NCBI GenBank assembly: GCA_945865405.1
Contig: CAMBDS010000017.1
Span: 1 to 53,962, forward strand
Direction: 5' to 3'
Source: Caldithrix abyssi DSM 13497
Lineage (GTDB): Bacteria; Electryoneota; AABM5-125-24; Hatepunaeales; Hatepunaeaceae
Length of the DNA: 53,962 bases
Positions 43,397-53,428 of the stretch are shown here, piece by piece (the stretch's first letter is position 1; each line of letters starts with the position of its first letter). The position numbers and the translations under genes were made by a program. The notes beneath the pieces were generated by a model. The model was not told the DNA's origin, ran no database searches, and saw only the letters and a program-made list of their open reading frames with translations.

Positions 43397-44675
43397 CGCA
43401 TGGCTACAATTTCTGTTACTGATCGTTTTGTTGACCGCTTCGGCGTTTTTTTCCAGTGTGGAAAGCGCATTCTTTTCACTGAGTCGGAGTGTCCTGAATC
43501 GACTTGCTGAAACGACAGATCCACGCGCCCGACGGGTGACCCGCCTGATGCAAAAACCCCGGTTGTTACTCTCCTCGGTCCTGACAGGTAACACGGTTGT
43601 CAATACCACCATCGCCGCGATATCTGCGCTTTGGGCTTTGAGGATAGCTGAGCGCTTTGGGATATCATCAAGTGTCTCGGTTGTTCTTGAAATAGTTATT
43701 GTTACATTAGTTATCCTCTACTTTGGTGAATTGATCCCAAAATTGCAAGCGCTTCGTAACGCTGAATCGTGGGCTTTGAACACGTCATGGGCAGTAGGAG
43801 CAGTTGTCTGGATTACTTTTCCGATTTCCTGGCCTCTTTCAAAGCTGGCAATGATTCTTAGCCGACTGTTTGGTGTCGAACAGAATCGAGTGATGAGTAT
43901 GTCTGAGGAGGAGATCCGTGCGCTGGTCGAAGTGGGCCATGAGCACGGGGCGCTGGAGCAGGAAGAACGGCAGATGATCCACTCGATATTCGAGTTGGGC
44001 GATACTATTGTTCGTGAAGTGATGGTGCCGAGAATCGATATGACTTCTGTCTCTTCTGAAGCGACGCTGAAGGAGATTTTGGAGATAGTCGCCCTGCATG
44101 GACATTCCAGGATTCCCGTTTACGACAAAAATATCGACAATATCATCGGTATCGTCCACGTAAAGGACCTCTTACTTGCGGCTCAAGATCCTGACTCCTT
44201 TATTCTTGCCAAATCCGTTCGCAAAGTATATGTAGTTCCCGAAGAGAAAAAGGTTGACGACCTGCTGCGTGAGTTCCAAAAAGAGCAGGTTCACATGGCA
44301 ATTGTCCTCGATGAATACGGCGGTACGGCGGGGTTGGTGACTCTGGAGGACATCATCGAGGAGATCGTTGGGGAAATTCAGGATGAATACGATAAAGAGC
44401 AGCCTCTCTCAGCAAAGATCGACGAACGGACGCTTATCGCCAGTGGCAGACTATCCATTTACGACTTGAATCAGGTCATTGGACATGAATTAGTCGAAGA
44501 ATCTGACGCTTACGACACAGTCGGAGGGTTTGTATACAGCCAGTTAGGCGTAGTACCGCACCGTGGCGATGAATTTGAATCGAACGGCTACATTTTCAAG
44601 GTCGAAGAGCTGATTGGACGAAGAATCTCCCGGGTCAGGATTTCCAAGGTTGTGGAGATTCTAAACAATGCTTGA
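43386..44675 (+). CDS. CNNM/CBS/CorC-HlyC membrane protein
   Basis: A 429-residue hemolysin-C/CorC-type protein. The N-terminal DUF21 (CNNM) part has four membrane helices (FLLIVLLTASAFFSSVESAF; VVLEIVIVTLVILYFGELIP; AVGAVVWITFPISW). A pair of CBS domains follows (about 205-330; VMVPRIDMTSV, GHSRIPVYDKNIDNIIG, VLDEYGGTAGLVTLEDI) and a C-terminal CorC_HlyC domain (YDTVGGFVYSQLG). Members export magnesium or cobalt; hemolysin activity is a misleading name. GTG 43386 overlaps ybeY by 11 bases. The stop overlaps the next gene by eight bases. Confidence 0.92.
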   Translation: MEVNAWLQFLLLIVLLTASAFFSSVESAFFSLSRSVLNRLAETTDPRARRVTRLMQKPRLLLSSVLTGNTVVNTTIAAISALWALRIAERFGISSSVSVVLEIVIVTLVILYFGELIPKLQALRNAESWALNTSWAVGAVVWITFPISWPLSKLAMILSRLFGVEQNRVMSMSEEEIRALVEVGHEHGALEQEERQMIHSIFELGDTIVREVMVPRIDMTSVSSEATLKEILEIVALHGHSRIPVYDKNIDNIIGIVHVKDLLLAAQDPDSFILAKSVRKVYVVPEEKKVDDLLREFQKEQVHMAIVLDEYGGTAGLVTLEDIIEEIVGEIQDEYDKEQPLSAKIDERTLIASGRLSIYDLNQVIGHELVEESDAYDTVGGFVYSQLGVVPHRGDEFESNGYIFKVEELIGRRISRVRISKVVEILNNA

Positions 44676-45213
44676 GGGGATATGGCACTCGCTTCAGAAG
44701 AAATTCACCCGTCTTGCCCTTCGGAAACTGATAAAAGAAAATGCCAGAGATGAATTTGACGTATTGGAAATCTGGGAAAAAGTCCATAATGTCCTGATCT
44801 GTTGGCCTGGCGAAGGATTGGATCTCCTTGCAGCAAGAGTAGTTCTGAACCGCGTTCGCGAACGTTTTCCAAATGCATCTTTGACGTTGCTTGCGTTGCC
44901 AGGTGTGGGGGCATCGGCACCTGCTGAGATTGAGGCGGAGTTGATTAATGTCAGTCGCAACGATCTCTCGTTTTTCGGAATTCCGAAAAAGAACTTTTGC
45001 CGCACATTTTACGAGCGAGGATTCGATTTAGTGGTCGATCTTTCCCCTAAATTCGAGCCGCTCGCCGCATACTTTTGCCTCTCCAGCAAGGCACCCTTGC
45101 GAGTTGGTTTTGCTGGTCCGATGGTGGATCAAGTTTATAATTTTCAAGTGTCACCACGGTCGGACAGGCTGGGAATTGACCGCTATCGCGTCTTAGCGCG
45201 GTACATCGGTTAG
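44668..45213 (+). CDS. Half-size glycosyltransferase-9-like protein
   Basis: A 181-residue protein. The part NVLICWPGEGLDLLAARVVL and RFPNASLTLLALPG resembles the N-terminal Rossmann half of heptosyltransferases (GT9), and FDLVVDLSPKFEPLAAYFCL with APLRVGFAG fits its middle. The C-terminal half with the sugar-nucleotide site is absent and no frameshifted continuation is seen downstream. It may be a stand-alone half-domain, like the short DUF6913-type proteins of FCB bacteria, rather than a broken gene. It overlaps the CNNM gene by eight bases. Confidence 0.65.
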   Translation: MLEGIWHSLQKKFTRLALRKLIKENARDEFDVLEIWEKVHNVLICWPGEGLDLLAARVVLNRVRERFPNASLTLLALPGVGASAPAEIEAELINVSRNDLSFFGIPKKNFCRTFYERGFDLVVDLSPKFEPLAAYFCLSSKAPLRVGFAGPMVDQVYNFQVSPRSDRLGIDRYRVLARYIG

Positions 45214-45247
45214 AGGGGGAATGAGGGGAAGTAAGGGGGGAAATTGA

Positions 45248-45398
45248 GGCGCAAAGAGTTGCGCCAGAGTTGAGTTTGGAGACTTTCGGGGGAGAGTCAT
45301 CAATTCAATCTCTACTTTAGATATTGTAACTTTTGATACCATCAATTGGTAGTATCGAGAGATGTTCTCCAAAATATTATGCGGAGCATTGTGCTCCG
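45248..45398. repeat. Two palindromes before rng
   Basis: 45248-45265 is GGCGCAA/TTGCGCC with loop AGAG, the loop also seen at 11991-11994. 45382-45398 is CGGAGCA/TGCTCCG with loop TTG and ends 12 bases before the rng start, where it could hide the ribosome site. The 197-base gap between them holds no gene. Confidence 0.65.
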
Positions 45399-45410
45399 TT
45401 TTGAGGCGTA

Positions 45411-46997
45411 ATGAAACAAGACATCATTATAAATGCCACCACCGAGGAGACTCGCACAGCGTTGCTTGAGGACGATCTTTTAGTAGAATTGTTCGTCGAG
45501 CGACCTGAAAACGAGAGAATGGTAGGGAGCCTGCACAAGGGGGTCGTGCGCAAGGTTCTGGTGGGTATGTCGGCAGCGTTCGTTGACATAGGTTTTTCGC
45601 AGGATGCGTTTCTTCACTTTTCCGATATTGGAAGCGGTAACGATCTTATCAAATTGCAATCCGAGCCTGCCATCGAGCAGGCTGAGGACGACATGGAGGG
45701 ACATCGACGCCGTTGGGAAGGAATCGATCTGAAGGTTGGGCAGGAGATTCTGGTTCAGGTTGTCAAGGAATCGATTGGTAGAAAAGGTCCCCGCGTCAGC
45801 ACTCAGATATCACTTCCGGGGCGGTTTCTGGTTCTGGTGCCGAACGAGTATTTCATCGGGGTCTCGCGTAAAGTCTCCACTTTCAAAGAAAAGAAGAGGC
45901 TGCGTCAGATTGGCGGTCGGATGAGGCCCAAGGGTTTCGGTCTGATTATCCGCACCCTTGCTGAGTCGAAAACTGAGGATGAACTTCAGCAAGACCTCGC
46001 CCGCATGCGTGTCACATGGAAGAATATCGAAGCGGCCGTGCTTGCCTTACGTGGCCCTGGCCTCGTCTATCGCGACATGACGATGGCGTCATCGATTATT
46101 CGCGACCTGTTCACCCCCGGCGTCAACAGCCTTGTCGTCGATTCGAAGAAGCTCTTCAATGAACTCCGGACTTATCTGCTCGACGTAGCACCGAATCTCG
46201 TCGAGAAACTCACTCTCTATTCTGATCGTCAGCCCGTCTTCGATAAGTACGGCATCGAAGCCGAAATTGAGCGGAGCTTGTCGCGGAAAATATGGCTTAG
46301 CGGTGGAGGCTACCTCTTCTTCGATCCGACTGAAGCACTGATCGCCATCGATGTGAACAGTGGTAAATTTGTCGGAAAACGCGACCACGAGGACAATTCG
46401 CTTAAGGTCAATCTGAAAGCGGCTCGCGAAATTGCCCGGCAGTTGCGATTGCGAGACGTCGGCGGGATCATCGTCATCGACTTTATCGATATGTCGGACG
46501 AGAGGAACCGCTGGAAGGTGTTTGACGAGGTGCGCCGCGCGATGAAGATGGATCGTTCCAAGTGGGACATTGCTCCGATCACGCCGTTCGGCTTGCTTGA
46601 GATGACGCGGCAGAGGATCCGCCCGTCGTTGATGCTATCGCTTCGAGAGTCCTGCCCGACTTGCGACGGATCGGGATTGGTGCCTTCGATTGAGACGGTG
46701 ATAACGGCGGTGGAGCGTTGGATCAAGCGATTTACTTCCGTAACGCACGAACATCGCCTGCAGATGACCGTCCATCCGCGCGTCAAAGCCTATATGACGG
46801 GAGGTCTGACCAGCCGTATCGCGAAAATCATGTGGGCGAATCGACTCTTTATTACCCTCAATGCTGAGGAAAATTTCAAGATCGACGAGATCCGCGCCTG
46901 GTCGTACAAGGCGAAAAAAGACGTTTCCAGCGAACATTTCGTAGGAAGCTCTCTAAAAGCGGCAGACGAGCGCAAGGAAACCTTGACACAGGCATAA
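45411..46997 (+). CDS. rng: Ribonuclease G/E-type endoribonuclease
   Basis: A 528-residue RNase G/E family protein for mRNA turnover and rRNA processing. The S1 RNA-binding domain (about 35-130; GVVRKVLVGMSAAFVDIGF) comes first. The DNase I-like catalytic region carries the two metal-binding aspartates in ALIAIDVNSGKF and GIIVIDFIDM, and the zinc-link CPTCDGSG motif follows near 415. It lacks the long C-terminal scaffold of RNase E, so it is RNase G length. ATG 45411. rng-rplU-rpmA is a widely kept order, with the rplU start 60 bases downstream. Confidence 0.95.
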   Translation: MKQDIIINATTEETRTALLEDDLLVELFVERPENERMVGSLHKGVVRKVLVGMSAAFVDIGFSQDAFLHFSDIGSGNDLIKLQSEPAIEQAEDDMEGHRRRWEGIDLKVGQEILVQVVKESIGRKGPRVSTQISLPGRFLVLVPNEYFIGVSRKVSTFKEKKRLRQIGGRMRPKGFGLIIRTLAESKTEDELQQDLARMRVTWKNIEAAVLALRGPGLVYRDMTMASSIIRDLFTPGVNSLVVDSKKLFNELRTYLLDVAPNLVEKLTLYSDRQPVFDKYGIEAEIERSLSRKIWLSGGGYLFFDPTEALIAIDVNSGKFVGKRDHEDNSLKVNLKAAREIARQLRLRDVGGIIVIDFIDMSDERNRWKVFDEVRRAMKMDRSKWDIAPITPFGLLEMTRQRIRPSLMLSLRESCPTCDGSGLVPSIETVITAVERWIKRFTSVTHEHRLQMTVHPRVKAYMTGGLTSRIAKIMWANRLFITLNAEENFKIDEIRAWSYKAKKDVSSEHFVGSSLKAADERKETLTQA

Positions 46998-47057
46998 TAT
47001 GAAGTTATATTCATTGTCTTGCGCTTTTAATTGATATCCGAACAGGAACAGGACCCA

Positions 47058-47372
47058 ATGTACGCCTTTGTAAAAATAGCCGGACGGCAGTACCGCGTTT
47101 CACCAAACCAGACGCTTAAGGTTGATCGACTCAATGTCGAACCCGGCGTCGCAGTCGTTGTAAACGACGTAATGATGATTGCCGACGGTACCAACTTCGA
47201 AATTGGCAGACCGAATCTCCCTTATTCGGTGACCCTTGAGCTGATTTCCCAGGGACGTGGGAAGAAAGGGACAACCTACAAAATTACCCGTCGTGGTGGC
47301 CATCGCGTCAAGCATGGCTGGCGGCATCACTTCTCGCTTGTCCGCGTGAAATCAATCGATAAGGGAGCGTAA
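47058..47372 (+). CDS. rplU: Ribosomal protein bL21
   Basis: A 104-residue bL21 of the large ribosomal subunit, starting [20 protein letters not shown] and ending with [20 protein letters not shown], the conserved RNA-binding tail. The frame is open to 47031 but ATG 47058 gives the standard length; AGGAA lies at 47044-47048. The rpmA start follows two bases after its stop. Confidence 0.97.
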   Translation: MYAFVKIAGRQYRVSPNQTLKVDRLNVEPGVAVVVNDVMMIADGTNFEIGRPNLPYSVTLELISQGRGKKGTTYKITRRGGHRVKHGWRHHFSLVRVKSIDKGA

Positions 47373-47374
47373 AG

Positions 47375-47632
47375 ATGGCTCATAAGAAAGGTGGCGGTTC
47401 GTCCCGCAATGGTCGGGACTCGAACCCACAGATGTTGGGAGTCAAGCGCTTCGGCGGCCAATTGGTGAAGACGGGCGAAATCATCCTTCGTCAGCGAGGG
47501 ACGCATTTCCATCCGGGCCTTGGCGTCGGGATCGGAACTGACGACACGATTTTTGCCAAAATGCCTGGCCGGGTACTCTTTAAGGGCTACCGCGGACGCA
47601 ATGCGGTTCATGTTGTGGCAGAAGCTGAGTAA
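47375..47632 (+). CDS. rpmA: Ribosomal protein bL27
   Basis: An 85-residue bL27, near the peptidyl-transferase centre. [20 protein letters not shown] is the classic start, with no Firmicutes-type cleavable leader, followed by [20 protein letters not shown] and [20 protein letters not shown]. Ends the rng-rplU-rpmA unit and is followed by a terminator. Confidence 0.98.
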   Translation: MAHKKGGGSSRNGRDSNPQMLGVKRFGGQLVKTGEIILRQRGTHFHPGLGVGIGTDDTIFAKMPGRVLFKGYRGRNAVHVVAEAE

Positions 47633-47668
47633 ATTCAGGCGATCCTCTGAAAAGAGATATTGAGTTCT

Positions 47669-47707
47669 AAAATGGGTTTCAAACGAGAGTTTGGAACCCA
47701 TTTTTTT
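47669..47707 (+). terminator. Terminator after rpmA
   Basis: A 15-bp near-perfect hairpin (AAATGGGTTTCAAAC and GTTTGGAACCCATTT around GAGA) running into seven Ts. Confidence 0.93.
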
Positions 47708-47730
47708 GGGGTGGAAGTGGCGAATGGTAA

Positions 47731-47748
47731 GGCGGACAGCTGTCCGCC
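47731..47748. repeat. GGCGGACAG palindrome
   Basis: An 18-base perfect palindrome without loop (GGCGGACAG/CTGTCCGCC) followed by CTCCAAG, the same 3' tag as the palindromes at 123-144 and 11982-12003. Confidence 0.88.
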
Positions 47749-47811
47749 CTCCAAGCCAACAGCACCACACACTGTATATCCTAACATATCTACACTATCT
47801 ACATTGCCGAT

Positions 47812-47852
47812 GAGGGCACAGGGATTTCGGTCTTTGTGCCCTCTCTGTTTTT
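47812..47852 (+). terminator. Terminator-like hairpin
   Basis: GAGGGCACA/TGTGCCCTC with a 14-base loop, then TCTGTTTTTGG. It overlaps the start of the candidate promoter at 47851. It may back up the rpmA terminator. Confidence 0.65.
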
Positions 47853-47879
47853 GGATTTGATGGAAAACAGTTCTATATT
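47851..47879 (+). promoter_or_regulatory. Candidate promoter of the beta-helix protein gene
   Basis: TTGGAT (47851-47856), 17-base spacer, TATATT (47874-47879), about 33 bases before the ATG at 47913. Confidence 0.45.
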
Positions 47880-47912
47880 GAAGTAACTGATAATTCAATT
47901 TAAGGTATTCCG

Positions 47913-49892
47913 ATGCGTTCGATACGATTGCTCACTACGCTTGTCATTCTTGTCGTCTTCTATACGTCATCTGAAGGACGAATACGGGATGTGCCAGCAG
48001 ATTATGAGACCATTCAGGCAGGGATAGATGCGGCAGAAGCGGGGGATACTGTGCTAGTTGCAAGAGGAGAGTATGTCGAAAATCTGAATTTTGGTGGGAA
48101 GGCAATATTGGTATTGGGAAACCGGCGAAATCCTGCGGAAATTATAATAGATGGCAATCGTAATGGAAGCGTCGTTCGCTTCGATCACGATGAAAGTGAG
48201 GCTTCGACACTTACCGGGTTCACAATCCGAAACGGCTCCGGCTCTGATGATCCAGATGGCGACAATGCCGGTGGTGGAATCTTTATCCTCGATTCGTCTC
48301 CAACGCTGACCGACTTATTGATAACCGGCAATCGGGCGGATTATGGCGGCGGAATCTACGTAAAGCAATCGTCACCAAACTTACACCGATTGAACATTTT
48401 GGACAACATAGCTTTTGAAAGAGGAGGAGGACTTTATCTCTCTACAAATTGCCAACCAACGATCTCATTCACAGCAATCTGTGGGAATGTAGCGCAACGG
48501 TCGTTCGGAGATGCCATCTATTGTTTTCGAAATTGTCGCTTTCTAATGACAAATTGTACTGTTGCTGGAAACGGTGCGGACGATGAAAGGCAAGGGAGTG
48601 GCCTTATGATTTCTAATGGTAATTTTCTAACTTTGAATAACTCACTCTTTTGGTATAACGGAGAACAACAGATCAACCTTGGCGTGGGTCCAAACGATAC
48701 TTTGGTGCTTATGTACTGCGATGTTCAAGGCGGCAGGGGTGACATGCGGATAGGAAATGATGGTGATCAAATTTTTTACTCGAATAACCATAACACCCAA
48801 ACCAACCCACTCTTCGTTGACGCTGACAACGGCGACTATCACCTTACCGTCGATTCCCCTTGCATTGATGCCGGTGATCCAGACTCGGAACCTGACCCGG
48901 ACGGATCGAGGGCGGATATTGGGGCGTTTTATTTCAGGCAGAATGTTGCACCGGAAATTGTTCGGGAGATTGCTGATTTTACCGTCGATGAGGACTGTGG
49001 TTATCGTGCACTTGCTACACTTGATACACTCTTCGCCGATCCAGATGGCGATACACTCGGATTTACAGTCGAAGGCACTGAGGGACTTGGCTTGACGATA
49101 AACGAAGAAGGAGTTCTCGGCTTGGAGCCTTCGCTGAATTTCAACGGGGACAGTTTGGTGGTGACGCTAAGTGCGTTCGATGCCGAAGATACCACTTCGT
49201 TCAGCTTCAGTGCGACGGTGAACCCGGTTAATGATGCGCCAATGGAGTTTGGGCTGGTTTCACCTGCGAATGGTGGGCAACAGCGTGTTGGGGTTGGGGA
49301 TGCGACGATAACCTTCGGATGGCAGAATTCATTTGATCCAGATTTGGGCGGAGAAGTTCACTACGTACTCCACCTGACAATTCACTGTACTTATGAGCAA
49401 TTTCCAGAGCCTTTTGATTCGATCATTTTACTGGAAAATCTTGCGGATACTGCCACAACTTATGACTTTACGGAATTTGCGCGATGGGCTTCTCCGGGGG
49501 GGTGGCTGCCGTTGACATGGCATGTTTCTGTGATCTCCGAAAACGATACCACACGCAGTGATGATGAGTTTAGATATACATTGATGTTTGTTGCAGACGG
49601 AGTCGATCCAAGTGAGAATGAAATGCCTGAAGAATTCAGCATTGCCGCCTACCCAAACCCGTTCAACGGCACCACAACAATCCGCTTCTCAACGGGCTCA
49701 GCGGACCGTCCTAAGCGACTGGCTGTCTATGACCTTTCCGGAAGGATCGTGGCAGATTTGACCCCAGACGCAAGCGGAGAGGGCGAGCATTCGGTCGTCT
49801 GGAACGCGGATGGATTGCCAGGTGGAATCTACCTCATCAGGCTGGAGGCGGGGAAGCAGACGCAGACGATCAAGGCAGTATTGCTTAGGTAG
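47913..49892 (+). CDS. Secreted beta-helix protein with cadherin-like and T9SS-type domains
   Basis: A 659-residue exported protein (signal LLTTLVILVVFYTSS). Residues about 25-300 form a right-handed beta helix (DYETIQAGIDAAEAGDTVLV; LTDLLITGNRADYGGGIYVK) of the pectate-lyase-like/NosD type. A cadherin-like, Asp-rich unit follows (about 345-440; LFADPDGDTLGF, VNPVNDAP), then a further beta region, and the C-terminal type IX-like sorting domain (AAYPNPFNGTTTIRF; NADGLPGGIYLIRLEAGK; AVLLR). Probably surface-attached and sugar-binding; no clear catalytic residues are recognised. Confidence 0.82.
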   Translation: MRSIRLLTTLVILVVFYTSSEGRIRDVPADYETIQAGIDAAEAGDTVLVARGEYVENLNFGGKAILVLGNRRNPAEIIIDGNRNGSVVRFDHDESEASTLTGFTIRNGSGSDDPDGDNAGGGIFILDSSPTLTDLLITGNRADYGGGIYVKQSSPNLHRLNILDNIAFERGGGLYLSTNCQPTISFTAICGNVAQRSFGDAIYCFRNCRFLMTNCTVAGNGADDERQGSGLMISNGNFLTLNNSLFWYNGEQQINLGVGPNDTLVLMYCDVQGGRGDMRIGNDGDQIFYSNNHNTQTNPLFVDADNGDYHLTVDSPCIDAGDPDSEPDPDGSRADIGAFYFRQNVAPEIVREIADFTVDEDCGYRALATLDTLFADPDGDTLGFTVEGTEGLGLTINEEGVLGLEPSLNFNGDSLVVTLSAFDAEDTTSFSFSATVNPVNDAPMEFGLVSPANGGQQRVGVGDATITFGWQNSFDPDLGGEVHYVLHLTIHCTYEQFPEPFDSIILLENLADTATTYDFTEFARWASPGGWLPLTWHVSVISENDTTRSDDEFRYTLMFVADGVDPSENEMPEEFSIAAYPNPFNGTTTIRFSTGSADRPKRLAVYDLSGRIVADLTPDASGEGEHSVVWNADGLPGGIYLIRLEAGKQTQTIKAVLLR

Positions 49893-49925
49893 CGATTCTT
49901 AAAGATGACATTAGTAGGCAGAAAT

Positions 49926-49964
49926 GGCGCAGAGATTAGTTTCTTTGCGCCTGCTCTGTTTTTG
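49926..49964 (+). terminator. Terminator after the beta-helix gene
   Basis: GGCGCA/TGCGCC stem with a 14-base loop, itself partly pairing (AGA/TCT), and a TCTGTTTTT tail that resembles the one at 47844-47852. Confidence 0.7.
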
Positions 49965-50252
49965 GTGGCAAGCTGCCCTTCAAGAAGAAGGGATTGGCAG
50001 TACCTCCCATTCCTCAATGGTCAGGATGTTATTGCCGATTTCCCCAAAGTCAATACCCTCCTCCCGCTATGCGTCACTTTTTTTAAGATCGCGTTTTTTT
50101 AAGTTCATCGTCACGCACCTAACCCATACTGGACAGTCATTAACAGCTCTGTGACGATGATGAGAGTATTATGTATGAGATTGTGTTAACGTGTTCTGTG
50201 ATCCATCTTGCGAGCGGAAAGATGAGGGCTTGCAACATTTTGTCACAAAGTC

Positions 50253-50281
50253 TTGTAGTAGTCCGAAATGAGACTTATCTT
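50253..50281 (+). promoter_or_regulatory. Candidate mdh promoter
   Basis: TTGTAG (50253-50258), 17-base spacer, TATCTT (50276-50281), about 107 bases upstream of the mdh ATG. Moderate match to the housekeeping consensus. Confidence 0.4.
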
Positions 50282-50361
50282 TCAATGATATGAATGCAAA
50301 AGTGGAGATACCGCAATCGTTATGTCCTATGCATTCAACGAATCAACTTATAGAAGTTTAA

Positions 50362-51330
<969 letters not shown>

Positions 51331-51345
51331 AACTGTAGATGAAAA

Positions 51346-51374
51346 GGAAAGGGGTGATCTAATCGCCCCTTTCC
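51346..51374 (+). terminator. Terminator after mdh
   Basis: A 13-bp hairpin GGAAAGGGGTGAT/ATCGCCCCTTTCC (one wobble) around CTA, then TAATTT. The T-run is weak but the stem is strong. Confidence 0.82.
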
Positions 51375-51570
51375 TAATTTAAGATTAGGGAGTTAAGTGG
51401 GTTTTGAGTTACTTTTGATGTTCAATTCATAGCACAGATGTTTGAAAATTGGTACAGTTGGAATAATTTCAAAAATTTGCAAGTGTTATAATTATAATGA
51501 AATAAAAGTTGGCATTGCCGTTGCATTAAAGGTTGTCAAATAGTATCCACAATCAAAAGGGAAGTGCCTC

Positions 51571-53205
51571 GTGAAAAACCAAACCAAACTGATGCGAAGC
51601 TTTGTATTGACTACATTGACGCTTGTCATTCTTGCCGGATGCGAACTGACGGGAGAGTATCCTACTAACTCCGTTCCGCTACCAAAACCGCCTACTCCGG
51701 CTAACTTGACTGCAACGTATGTCTCAGAGTGGGGATGGGTAGAACTTACGTTTCGAGACAGCGCGGTGCACGACACTTATTACGATTTTGAGCTACAAAC
51801 TGATTCGCTTTCATGGGAGGCGGTATCTTCTTATTATTATGAGTATTCTGACACCACAATTCTTACAATGCAAGATCTTCACTGTCGTTTCAATCAGATT
51901 AATCAGTATCGAGTTCGTGCGCACTCATACGGCTCGGTTTACAATGGGTACTCAGATTGGTCGGAGGAAGTAGAAGTTTCGGTAGGAGCTCCGCCGATTC
52001 CGGCCACGCCGACGGGATTGACGTGCGTCTATAATGCTGACTCATTGGCTGTGAAATTAATGTGGCATAACAATGGCATACTACCAATTGACTCGAGGAT
52101 CGAAAGGCGAACGGATAGCAATGAATGGGTGGAGTTGGATTACCTTGCGTACAGTTGGGTAGATAGTTCTGTTCAATATGGGTATGATAGATTGTGCATT
52201 TTCAACAAGGTCAACTACTATCGGGTCAAGATCACCAAAAAATGGCGTTTCTGGTCGGAATGGTCGGAAATCGTAGGGGTAGAGACAGGGCCTCCGCCGC
52301 CGATTCCGGCAGCTCCAAGCGGAATGCTGATTGGTTATGTCGATTCGACATCCTACTCGACAACTTTGCACTGGGTTGATAATTCAGATAATGAGGCCGG
52401 GTTCGTCATCGAAGACAGTATTGCTCAGCACGGAGATGCGATTACTTCGGGTTGGGAGAAGTTATATTATCTATCACCGAACGACACTTCGGCATTAGTG
52501 TCTAACTATAATTATTCGCCGGCGGCAACATTTTTCTATCGTGTGAGGGCGGTTAACAGAGGCGGGGAGTCTGATTGCAGCAATGTTAGAAGTTGTGTCT
52601 TGAAGTACACTTACGTTGATGACGGCGGTGGATATGGTGGGGGTTGGGGAGGATGCGGCATTGTGATGAGTGATCCGTCATTACCTGGTGGTGACGGGAA
52701 GAAAGGGGATGAGAACTTTGAGATTGCGATGTGGTCAACTCACAATGACTACCTGCACATTAACGACAGCCACCGCCTTGCCACAAGGAATATCAACAGT
52801 GCCGAAGATGAGGTCTTTGTGATGAACGGACGGGGTGAATGTTATGAGGAGATGATCGTTCATCGTGCGCTTATCGGTGATCGGTTACGGCTCGACATGA
52901 GGGTGCGGACGATACCGGTGGCGGGGCAGGATCTTGACCATGAGTTAGGGATTGGGTTCGTGAATAGTGGATTGGATGCATGGGGGAAGTCGTTTGCTGC
53001 GGGGAAGATAGCATGTCCGGAACTAAACAGGGTCAGGCTGCCGTTTGGTAACAAGATGAAGCTTAAATTCTACAAGTGGTATGATGTGGTTATTGAGGTC
53101 GATCTGAAGGCGCAAACCTATGATTTGAGTGTGGAACGGATACTCCTGGCGATCGACGTGCCATTGCAGACAATGGTGTTCATTCCGTGTTTGTTGGGGG
53201 AGTAG
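51571..53205 (+). CDS. Lipoprotein with fibronectin type III-like domains
   Basis: A 544-residue lipoprotein: signal FVLTTLTLVILAGC with lipobox Cys at residue 24. Three fibronectin type III-like repeats follow (PPTPANLTATYVSEWGWVEL; PATPTGLTCVYNADSLAVKL; PAAPSGMLIGYVDSTSYSTT), each ending in YRVRA/YRVKI-type strands. After a Gly-rich spacer (DGGGYGGGWGGCG) comes an unfamiliar C-terminal region of about 180 residues (HNDYLHINDSHRLATRNINS; VRLPFGNKMKLKFYKWYDV). GTG 51571. Probably on the outer membrane; the role is unknown. Confidence 0.82.
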   Translation: MKNQTKLMRSFVLTTLTLVILAGCELTGEYPTNSVPLPKPPTPANLTATYVSEWGWVELTFRDSAVHDTYYDFELQTDSLSWEAVSSYYYEYSDTTILTMQDLHCRFNQINQYRVRAHSYGSVYNGYSDWSEEVEVSVGAPPIPATPTGLTCVYNADSLAVKLMWHNNGILPIDSRIERRTDSNEWVELDYLAYSWVDSSVQYGYDRLCIFNKVNYYRVKITKKWRFWSEWSEIVGVETGPPPPIPAAPSGMLIGYVDSTSYSTTLHWVDNSDNEAGFVIEDSIAQHGDAITSGWEKLYYLSPNDTSALVSNYNYSPAATFFYRVRAVNRGGESDCSNVRSCVLKYTYVDDGGGYGGGWGGCGIVMSDPSLPGGDGKKGDENFEIAMWSTHNDYLHINDSHRLATRNINSAEDEVFVMNGRGECYEEMIVHRALIGDRLRLDMRVRTIPVAGQDLDHELGIGFVNSGLDAWGKSFAAGKIACPELNRVRLPFGNKMKLKFYKWYDVVIEVDLKAQTYDLSVERILLAIDVPLQTMVFIPCLLGE

Positions 53206-53356
53206 CCGAGTTGGCGATTTAGTGAACTTTGCAATGTTTGCAGTTCGTTAAGTTGAAAAACGGGGATTTGGCTGGAATGACCGGCTGAGGAGTTGCAAAG
53301 ACGGCGACATCAGCCTTATATTTGGGCTTGCCTTCGCTTTGGTGGAGGCAGAAAAT

Positions 53357-53428
53357 TCCTCGGTAGCTCAGCGGTAGAGCGGGTGACTGTTAATCACTAG
53401 GTCGGGGGTTCAAATCCCTCCCGGGGAG
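53357..53428 (+). tRNA. tRNA-Asn (GTT)
   Basis: A 72-base cloverleaf: acceptor TCCTCGG/CCGGGGA, D stem GCTC/GAGC, anticodon stem GGTGA/TCACT around CTGTTAA (anticodon GTT, 53389-53391), T stem GGGGG/CCCTC around TTCAAAT, discriminator G. CCA is not encoded. A hairpin with a T-run follows at 53436-53478. A minus-strand recombinase gene runs through the 3' half of this tRNA. Confidence 0.96.

Noticed and set aside
44668..45410. Frameshifted full-length heptosyltransferase
   Set aside because: No second-half GT9 motifs are found in any frame in the 197 bases before rng.
47660..47860. 66-residue plus-strand frame between rpmA and the beta-helix gene
   Set aside because: It covers a terminator, a palindrome and a second hairpin; no protein pattern.
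49905..50154. Two short frames after the beta-helix gene
   Set aside because: They begin within a terminator hairpin and show no conserved feature.
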